Part shown: piece by piece, positions 1 through 5,205 of the stretch
Layout of the letters: each line of letters starts with the position of its first letter
Position numbering within the stretch: position 1 is the stretch's first letter
From: an uncultured Collinsella sp.
GTDB lineage: Bacteria; Actinomycetota; Coriobacteriia; Coriobacteriales; Coriobacteriaceae
Assembly (NCBI GenBank): GCA_902475865.1
Contig: CABSBK010000099.1
Coordinates: 1 to 5,205 of the forward strand
Direction: 5' to 3'
DNA length: 5,205 bases
Position numbers and translations under genes: made by a program
The notes under the pieces: generated by a model
The model's input: only the letters and a program-made list of their open reading frames with translations
What the model was told of the DNA's origin: nothing
Database searches by the model: none

Positions 1-812
1 TCAATCCATCCAAGCCCCTCGGCATCGACACCGTCATGCGCTCCGGCTTTTTGATGCCGCTCATAGAGCGCCACGCCGCCAGCGAGTTTTTCCTGGGTGA
101 CTTTGCCGTCACCGCCGCGCGCACCCACAAGGATGCCACCGAGCAGGAGCTCATGCGCGTGTCCTCGGCCGCCAACGACGCCGTGATGGCCGATGCCATC
201 AAACTCGTCCACGAGGGCGTGACGGAACGCGAGATTGCCGACCAGATGCTGAATCTATATCGCAAGCACGACTGCGAGGGCTTTAGCTTTCCGCCCATCG
301 TGAGCTTTGGCGCCAACGCCGGCGACCCGCATCACGAGCCCGACGGCACCGTACTCAAGCGCGGCGATGTGGTGCTGTTCGACATTGGCGGACGTCGCCG
401 CAACTACTGCTCGGACATGACGCGCACGTTCTTTTGGGGCGAGCCGGACAAGGAGACGGCGCACATCTGCGACATCGTGCGCCGCGCCAACGAGGCCGCC
501 GAGGCGCTCATCGCACCGGGCGTGCGCATGTGCGACCTGGACCGTGCCGCGCGCGACGTGATTGAGGACGCTGGCTACGGCAAGTACTTCACGCATCGCC
601 TGGGCCACTCGATCGGCCTGCAGGACCACGAGCCGGGCGACGTTTCGCTCGTCAACGAGCAGGTCGTAGAGCCGGGCATGACGTTCTCCATCGAGCCGGG
701 CATCTACCTCCCCGGCCACACCGGTGTCCGCATCGAAGACCTGGTCCTGGTTACCGAGTCCGGCGTCGAAATCCTCAACACCTACCCCCACGATCCAGTC
801 CGCCTCGACTAG
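1..812 (+). CDS. M24 family metallopeptidase, Xaa-Pro aminopeptidase/dipeptidase type (5' partial)
   Basis: This is a cytosolic metallopeptidase expected to cleave peptide bonds involving proline (Xaa-Pro aminopeptidase or prolidase activity) during peptide turnover. The frame is open from position 3, so the gene begins upstream of the window; the first internal ATG is at 36. Counting residues from that ATG, the five metal ligands of the pita-bread fold are all visible: D116 (in FDIGG), D127 (in SDMTR), H191 (in RLGHSIG), E220 (in SIEPGIY) and E234 (in VRIEDLVLV). H99 in the DPHHEP stretch matches the substrate-side histidine of the family. The stretch around residues 24-52 resembles the usual linker into the M24 domain, so what is missing is probably most of a creatinase-type N-terminal domain. 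The gene ends at TAG 810-812 and converges on folC. The catalytic domain looks complete. Family assignment is firm; exact substrate (PepP or PepQ type) cannot be decided here. Confidence 0.93.
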   Translation, partial: NPSKPLGIDTVMRSGFLMPLIERHAASEFFLGDFAVTAARTHKDATEQELMRVSSAANDAVMADAIKLVHEGVTEREIADQMLNLYRKHDCEGFSFPPIVSFGANAGDPHHEPDGTVLKRGDVVLFDIGGRRRNYCSDMTRTFFWGEPDKETAHICDIVRRANEAAEALIAPGVRMCDLDRAARDVIEDAGYGKYFTHRLGHSIGLQDHEPGDVSLVNEQVVEPGMTFSIEPGIYLPGHTGVRIEDLVLVTESGVEILNTYPHDPVRLD

Positions 813-827
813 CCCCCTTCCCAATAG

Positions 828-913
828 CCCCTCAATAAGTTGCGGTGGAATAGTTCCTGGATGGGCTGCTAGAACCCAAAAACAGGAACTATTTCACCGC
901 AACTGATGAGGGG
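828..913. repeat. Long imperfect hairpin between convergent genes (terminator-like or dispersed repeat)
   Basis: Two 22-bp arms, 838-859 and 883-904, are inverted copies with a single difference. The loop is 23 nt (860-882) and can form a small nested stem, TGGG 862-865 with CCCA 875-878. Outside the main stem, CCCCTCA (828-834) pairs with TGAGGGG (907-913) after a short asymmetric internal loop (835-837 against 905-906). The structure fills most of the gap between the stop codons of the M24 peptidase and folC, and its outer arm ends six bases from the folC stop. No run of T follows on either strand, so it is not a canonical intrinsic terminator. It may still block converging transcription or protect 3' ends. 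A dispersed palindromic repeat unit is the main alternative. Confidence 0.8.
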
Positions 914-918
914 ATGGG

Positions 919-2262
919 TTAGCGCAGCAGCCCCGCTACTTCGCCGGCCAAGGTGATGGTGCCGGCTGCTACGAAGGGTTCGCCCGCGGCATCGAGGGCT
1001 GCGAGGGCCTCGGACACGCTGGGGTACACGCCCGCGAGCTTATCGGCATCCACCAGGGCAGCGAGCTCCTCCGCCGGCAGGGCGCGATCGGAATCAGTCT
1101 GTGTCACGACCACACGGGGGAACGCCGGAACAAGCACGTCAACGATGCCCGCCACGTCCTTATCAGCCAGCGCGGCGCACAGCAACGTTGGGCGATTCTC
1201 TACGCACGGATCGATCTCATCCAGCGCGCTCACAAAGTTCTCGCAGCTCTGGGGGTTATGGCAAGCGTCGATCAGCTTGAGCGGATTGGTTCCCAGCACA
1301 TCAAAGCGACCCGGCGTGGGGCAGCCCATAAGCGAAGCGTCGAGCGCATCGTGGTCGAGCTCGCGACCCAGATAGCCCTCGCACAGCATAATCGCGCATG
1401 CGGCATTCTGCGGCTGATACGCCGGCTTGACCATACTCGACGTATAGATCGCGCGCGGCGTGGTGCAGCTAAACTCCAACGTATCGCCCACGTGTGCCGG
1501 AAGTTTGGTCGTCGTATGGCTCACCACGAGCGGCACCACACCGCATTCGCGGCAACGGGCATCCATCACGCGCTGAACGCTCGCCTCATGGGTACCCTCG
1601 CCCAAAACAACCAAACGCCCAGGCTTAATAACAGCAGCTTTCTCCCCCGCAATTGCCTCGAGCGTATCGCCAAGGACCTTCATATGGTCGAGTCCAATGC
1701 CCGTAATGGCGACGGCCACGGGATCGGTCGCACTCGTAGCATCCCATCGTCCGCCCATGCCAACCTCAAGCACGGCCACGTCCACGCAAGCCTCGGCAAA
1801 CATAGTCAAACCGGCCACGGACAAAAGATCGAAGGGCGTAATAGAACGGAGCTCCTCGCCCGCCGCCTCACGACGCGCATTGAGACGACGGCCCGCCTCA
1901 TACGCCGCAGAGACACCATGGGCAAAGACCTCGTCTGAGACGACCTTTCCATCAATCTCCATACGCTCGGGATAACGCACCAGATGAGGAGAAGTAAAGA
2001 GCGCCGTCTTAAGGCCCTCGCCACGAAGAATGGCAGCCGAGAATCGCGTCGTCGAGGTCTTTCCATTGGTACCGGCTATCTGGACGCAATCATAGAACTC
2101 GTCAGGACGACCAAGCTCATCGAGCATCTCAACGACGGTCTCGAGCAACGGTGTGGAATAACGCGCAATCTTGCCCGTATCGGCCGCAAGTGCAACAGCC
2201 TCATCAAAAGCAAGCTCCGGAACCTCAAACGGCACCGAATACAACCCAGAACGCTTCGCCAT
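919..2262 (-). CDS. folC: Bifunctional folylpolyglutamate synthase/dihydrofolate synthase
   Basis: FolC is a cytosolic ATP-dependent Mur-ligase-family enzyme that adds glutamate to reduced folates; many bacterial members also join dihydropteroate to glutamate to give dihydrofolate. The 447-residue product has the expected motifs: P-loop GTNGKTS at 64-70, FTSPHL at 89-94, EVGMGGRWD at 166-174, H193 in LDHMKVLGDT, the lysine of GEKAA (K208) at the place usually carbamylated, N286 in QPQNAACA, PGRF at 317-320 starting the C-terminal domain, and DACHNP at 332-337. Length is normal and there is no disruption. An in-frame ATG at 2319 would add 19 residues, but that stretch encodes the U-tract hairpin and has no family resemblance. 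The ATG at 2262-2260 has a good ribosome binding site, so it is preferred. Whether this copy has both activities cannot be told from sequence alone. Confidence 0.95.
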   Translation of the reverse strand: MAKRSGLYSVPFEVPELAFDEAVALAADTGKIARYSTPLLETVVEMLDELGRPDEFYDCVQIAGTNGKTSTTRFSAAILRGEGLKTALFTSPHLVRYPERMEIDGKVVSDEVFAHGVSAAYEAGRRLNARREAAGEELRSITPFDLLSVAGLTMFAEACVDVAVLEVGMGGRWDATSATDPVAVAITGIGLDHMKVLGDTLEAIAGEKAAVIKPGRLVVLGEGTHEASVQRVMDARCRECGVVPLVVSHTTTKLPAHVGDTLEFSCTTPRAIYTSSMVKPAYQPQNAACAIMLCEGYLGRELDHDALDASLMGCPTPGRFDVLGTNPLKLIDACHNPQSCENFVSALDEIDPCVENRPTLLCAALADKDVAGIVDVLVPAFPRVVVTQTDSDRALPAEELAALVDADKLAGVYPSVSEALAALDAAGEPFVAAGTITLAGEVAGLLR

Positions 2263-2271
2263 AACCAAAGT

Positions 2272-2277
2272 CCCCTC
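2272..2277 (-). promoter_or_regulatory. Ribosome binding site of folC
   Basis: On the minus strand GAGGGG lies nine bases before the ATG at 2262-2260. It is a near-consensus purine-rich Shine-Dalgarno sequence and is the main reason for choosing this start over the in-frame ATG at 2319. The CCTC at the 3' end of the upstream hairpin (2291-2288) could pair with GAGG here when the terminator stem is open; that is only a possibility. Confidence 0.65.
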
Positions 2278-2282
2278 AACAT

Positions 2283-2315
2283 AAAAAGAGGCCCGTAAGC
2301 AACAACGAGCCCCTC
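2283..2315 (-). terminator. Rho-independent terminator or attenuator upstream of folC
   Basis: Read on the minus strand, the arm GAGGGGCTCG (2315-2306) can pair over ten positions with CGGGCCTCTT (2295-2286), including some G-U pairs, around a 10-nt loop (2305-2296). The 3' side runs into five T (2287-2283). This is the form of an intrinsic terminator and would end transcripts arriving from valS. The T-tract ends only 20 bp before the folC start codon, so any folC transcript starting further upstream must read through it. It could therefore act as an attenuator instead of a plain end-of-gene terminator. Confidence 0.65.
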
Positions 2316-2321
2316 CCATTC

Positions 2322-2350
2322 AAAATATCAGCCAAACACCGCTTTGCGAC
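2322..2350 (-). promoter_or_regulatory. Weak candidate promoter for folC
   Basis: On the minus strand TGATATTTT (2330-2322) resembles an extended -10 element (TG, one base, then TATTTT). About 17 bp upstream is GTCGCA, which matches the -35 consensus at only three of six positions. A start site here would fall at the base of the terminator-like hairpin, giving folC a short leader. This is a pattern match only, and the -35 is poor. Confidence 0.2.
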
Positions 2351-2356
2351 GACCTC

Positions 2357-2378
2357 AAGGCCACAACTCAGTGGCCCT
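2357..2378 (-). repeat. Small hairpin in the valS-folC gap
   Basis: AAGGCCAC (2357-2364) and GTGGCCCT (2371-2378) form an eight-position stem around the six-base loop 2365-2370. One position is a wobble pair in minus-strand RNA. No T-run follows it on the minus strand, so it is not an intrinsic terminator by itself. It lies between the large palindrome and the U-tract hairpin and may be one helix of a structured leader. Confidence 0.45.
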
Positions 2379-2424
2379 AACACGCCAGATGCATACAACC
2401 ACGTAAACGAACTAGGAGCGGCCC

Positions 2425-2529
2425 GACGCTTTGCTCGATACAAGTTCCGCACGCAAAGGACAGCACTTAATGTGCTGTCCGTCTTGCGCAGGACTGTCCG
2501 CAGTAGCGAGCAATGCCCCAAACCGCGTC
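2425..2529. repeat. Large imperfect palindrome directly downstream of valS
   Basis: The centre is a perfect 9-bp inverted repeat, GGACAGCAC (2458-2466) and GTGCTGTCC (2472-2480), with a TTAAT spacer. The symmetry continues outward: CGCAA (2452-2456) with TTGCG (2484-2488); AGT..CC (2443-2448, one bulged T) with GGACT (2491-2495); TTGCTCGATAC (2431-2441) with GTAGCGAGCAA (2503-2513, one mismatch); and GACGC (2425-2429) with GCGTC (2525-2529). The right half carries a few extra bases, including a second GTCC at 2496-2499. The element begins 12 bp after the valS stop codon. It may be a non-coding palindromic repeat or a miniature mobile element, or it may stabilise or terminate the valS message. 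No coding sequence is supported here. Confidence 0.7.
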
Positions 2530-2541
2530 CCCCAGTAACGC

Positions 2542-2901
2542 CTACGAGAAGTCAGCAACCTGAGCAATAAGCGCCGCCAGGATCTCCTTGAGCTCAGCTG
2601 CACGGTCCCTCTTCTTCTGGACCACCGCGGGCGCGGCCTTGGCCACAAAGCCCTCGTTGGCGAGCGTCTTCTCGCAGCCGGCGAGCTCCTTCTGGGCCGC
2701 GGCGATCTCCTTCTCCAGGCGCGCCTTCTCGGCCGAAAGGTCAACCTTGCCCTCGAGCACCACAAAGACCTCGACGCCGCTGTCGACCACGGCGATGCTC
2801 GCGGCCGGCTTCTCGACATCGGTACCCATGACCAGCGAGGCAGTGTTTGCCAGCGGCACGATGGTCGAGCGCAGGCTCTCGAGCTTCTCGATGTCCTCGC
2901 C
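2542..2901 (-). other. Out-of-frame C-terminal segment of ValS (tRNA-binding coiled-coil arm)
   Basis: This frame reads EDIEKLESLRSTIVPLANTA onward from 2898 and ends VADFS before TAG 2544-2542, about 118 residues. It contains the ValS-specific C-terminal coiled coil, a charged helix from about 2736 (SAEKARLEKEIAAAQKEL), then the family hallmark LANEGFVAKAAPAVVQKKRD. In known ValS structures this arm contacts the tRNA elbow. It has no plausible independent role and no clear start of its own; the GTG at 2859 lies inside the conserved segment. It should be read as the detached end of valS. Confidence 0.88.
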
Positions 2902-5203
2902 CGGCCTTGGGGCTCAAGCGATAACGCGAACGGGTGGCGCGAGCGGCGGACACGACGGTACGGCACAGCTCAAACGCGCGCTCGGCGGGCTCGTCGACAT
3001 ACTTGGCGTAGTCGGCGGGCTCGGGCCACTTGGCGATCATGAGTGCCTCGGCGCGGTCCACGTTGCCCTCGGCGTCCAGGTCGAGCACGCTCGCCGGCAT
3101 GTTGTCCCAGATCTCCTCGGTGACAAACGGCATGAGCGGGTGCATCAGGCGAATGGAGGTATCGAGCACAAAGATCAGGTTGCGCTGCGCCTGCAGACGG
3201 CCCTCGCCCTTCAGGCGGGCCTTGGTGACCTCGACATACCAGTCGCAGACCTCGTTCCAGAAGAACTGCTGCACGCCGCGGGCCATGTCGCCAAAGGTGT
3301 AGTTCTCGATGCCCTCGGTGACCATCTTGACGGCCTTGGCCAGGCGGCTGAACATCCAGGCGTCGGCCGGCGTCTCCACGGCAGGCTCGCCGGGCGTGTA
3401 GCCCTCCATGTTCATGAGCAGGAAGCGGCTGGCGTTCCAGATCTTGGTCACAAACGACTTGGCCTGCTCGGTGCGCGGGCTATCGATAAGCTTCTTGGTC
3501 TTCTTGTCGATGTTCGCGTCAAACTTGACGTCCTGGTTGTTGGTGCACAGCGTCAGCAGGTTGTAGCGCATGGCGTCGGCGCCGTACATACCAATGAGGT
3601 CCATGGGGTCAACGCCGTTGCCCTTGGACTTGGACATGCGGCTGCCGTCCTTGGCCAGGATCGTCGGGTAAATGACGACGTCCTTAAACGGCACCTCGTC
3701 CAGGAAGTACAGCGAGCTCATGACCATGCGGGCGACCCACAGCGCGATGATGTCGCGCGCGGTGACGAGCGCCGTCGTGGGGTGATGGCCCTCGAGCAGC
3801 TCCGGCTTTTGCGGCCAGCCCTGCGTGGCGAAGGTCCACAGCTGCGAGCTGAACCAGGTGTCCAGCACGTTCTCGTCCTGGTGCACGTGATGGCCGCCGC
3901 ACTTGGGGCATACGTCGGTGTCCTCGGTAAGGGCGTCCTCCCAGCCACAGTCCTCGCAGTAGAACACGGGGATGCGGTGACCCCACCAAAGCTGACGGCT
4001 GATGCACCAGTCCTTAAGGTTCTCCATCCAGGTGGTGTAGGTCTGCGTCCAGCGCGCGGGGTGGAAGGTGACCTTGCCGGAGTTGACGGCGTCGAGCGCC
4101 GGCCCCTTGAGCTTGTCGACGGCCACAAACCACTGCTCGGACAGCCACGGCTCCAACGCGGAGTCGCAACGGTAGCAGTGCATGACGGAGTGGTCGAGCT
4201 CCTCGACGTGGTCGAGCAGGTCGTGCTCCTCGAACCACTTGATAACGGCCTCGCGGCACTCGTCGCGGTTCATGCCGGTAAACTCGCCGTAGCCCTCGAC
4301 GACCACCGCGTGCTCGTCGAAGATGTTGATCTGCGGCAGGTCGTGGGCCTGACCCATGGCGTAATCGTTGGGGTCGTGGGCCGGGGTGACCTTAACAAAG
4401 CCGGAGCCAAAGTTGGCGTCGACATGCCAATCCTCAAAGATAGGAATCTCGCGGTCAACGATGGGGAGCTTGACGGTCTTACCCACAAAGGCGGCCTTCT
4501 CGGGGTCCTTCGGGGAGACGGCGACGCCCGTGTCACCGAGCATGGTCTCGGGGCGCGTGGTGGCGACGACGATGTAATCCTGGCCGTTGACCGGCTCGGT
4601 CAACGGGTAGCGCAGGTGCCACAGGTGGCCCTTCTCGTCCTTGTACTCGGCCTCGTCATCCGAGATGGCGGTAGTGCAGTTGGGGCACCAGTTGACGATG
4701 CGCTTGCCGCGATAGATCAGGCCGTCGTGATACCAGTCGCAGAACACCTTGCGCACGGCCTGGGCGTAGTCCTCGTCCATGGTGAAGCGCTCGTTATCGA
4801 AGTCGACGGAGCAGCCCATACGCTTGATCTGCTCGACGATGATACCGCCGTACTCGTGGGTCCAATCCCAGCAGGCGTCGACAAACTTGTCGCGACCGAT
4901 CTCCAGGCGGCTGATGCCCTCGCTTTTGAGCTTCTTGTCGACCTTGGTCTGCGTGGCGATACCGGCGTGGTCGGTACCGAGCACCCAGCGCGTGGACTTA
5001 CCCCGCATGCGGGCCATACGGATGATAGCGTCCTGGATGGAGTCGTCGGTGGCGTGACCCATGTGGAGCTTGCCGGTCACGTTGGGAGGCGGAATGGTGA
5101 CGGTGCAGTCGCCCACGCCCTCACGGCGCTTGTAGTAGCCGCCGTCGAGCCACTTCTGCAGAATCGCCGGCTCATTGGTCGACGGATCGTAGTTCTTGGG
5201 CAT
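2542..5203 (-). pseudogene. valS: Valyl-tRNA synthetase, frameshifted near the C-terminal arm
   Basis: ValS is the cytosolic class I synthetase that attaches valine to tRNA-Val and hydrolyses mischarged threonine. Residues 1-767 read normally: ATP-binding PPPNVTGKLHMGHA at 38-51 (HIGH motif), editing-domain TTRPETMLGDTG at 215-226 and AHDPNDYAMG at 275-284, cysteine pairs CPNC 173-176, CYRC 343-346, CEDC 416-419 and CPKC 432-435 as in zinc-binding bacterial ValS, RMSKS at 522-526, then the helical anticodon-binding domain. After SRYRLSPKA (residue 767) the frame runs into 53 unrelated arginine-rich residues and stops at TGA 2743-2741. The expected remainder continues in another frame to TAG 2544-2542. 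Joined, the product would be close to the usual 880-900 residues. The ATG at 5203-5201 is at the window edge, so an upstream start cannot be excluded. The frameshift may be real or an assembly error; the family call is certain. Confidence 0.9.
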
Positions 5204-5205
5204 TT

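Noticed and set aside
255..824. 189-codon open frame on the minus strand inside the M24 peptidase gene
   Set aside because: It is antisense to a gene whose conserved catalytic motifs are clear, its translation has no recognisable domain, and GC-rich codon bias commonly leaves opposite frames open.
1258..1938. 226-codon open frame on the plus strand inside folC
   Set aside because: It lies fully antisense to folC, which has a complete motif set; its product is a low-information Arg/His-rich sequence with no family resemblance.
2263..2319. Longer folC product starting at the in-frame ATG at 2319
   Set aside because: The extra 19 codons coincide with the U-tract hairpin and do not resemble FolC N-termini, whereas the ATG at 2262 has a well-spaced GAGGGG.
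2276..2521. 81-codon open frame in the valS-folC gap
   Set aside because: It spans the palindrome and hairpins, has no clear ribosome binding site and gives a product without recognisable features.
2263..2541. Tetrahydrofolate riboswitch or T-box leader upstream of folC
   Set aside because: A folate-gene leader made this worth checking, but I see neither the conserved THF riboswitch strands nor a T-box antiterminator sequence. The TTAAGTGC in the palindrome loop resembles one THF riboswitch segment only by chance. A covariance search would settle it.
2412..2966. 184-codon arginine/serine-rich open frame on the minus strand across the valS 3' end
   Set aside because: It is the third reading frame of the valS 3' region running through the intergenic palindrome; the composition is that of a shifted GC-rich gene.

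Overview
This window looks like ordinary core-genome sequence from a GC-rich Gram-positive bacterium. The protein style, GC-rich wobble positions and the valS-folC gene pair suggest an actinobacterium of the class Coriobacteriia, possibly Collinsella. That placement is an inference from familiarity, not from a search. I see no CRISPR array, RNA gene, insertion sequence, phage gene or defence cassette, and no convincing novel multi-gene system.

Layout. Positions 1-812 (+) hold the C-terminal part of an M24 metallopeptidase of the Xaa-Pro aminopeptidase/dipeptidase type; its N-terminus lies outside the window. It converges on folC, which runs on the minus strand (stop at 919, preferred start at 2262). 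The 106-bp gap between the two is mostly one long imperfect hairpin (828-913). Upstream of folC is a 279-bp gap (2263-2541) with several inverted repeats: a large imperfect palindrome (2425-2529), a smaller hairpin (2357-2378) and a terminator-like hairpin with a U-tract ending about 20 bp before the folC start. From 2542 to 5203 (-) lies valS, encoding valyl-tRNA synthetase; its apparent start codon is two bases from the window edge.

Function. ValS charges tRNA-Val, FolC adds glutamate to folates (and perhaps makes dihydrofolate), and the M24 enzyme trims proline-containing peptides. All are housekeeping enzymes. valS and folC are co-oriented and may be partly co-transcribed, with the gap acting as a termination or attenuation zone.

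The most notable point is that valS is not intact as written. After residue 767 the reading frame is lost at about position 2902, and the rest of the family-typical C-terminus, including the tRNA-binding coiled-coil arm, continues in another frame to a stop at 2542. A few residues expected at the junction also seem to be missing. Because valS is normally essential, an assembly or sequencing error is a serious alternative to a real mutation. The other points worth a second look are the intergenic inverted repeats, which may belong to repeat families dispersed in this genome.
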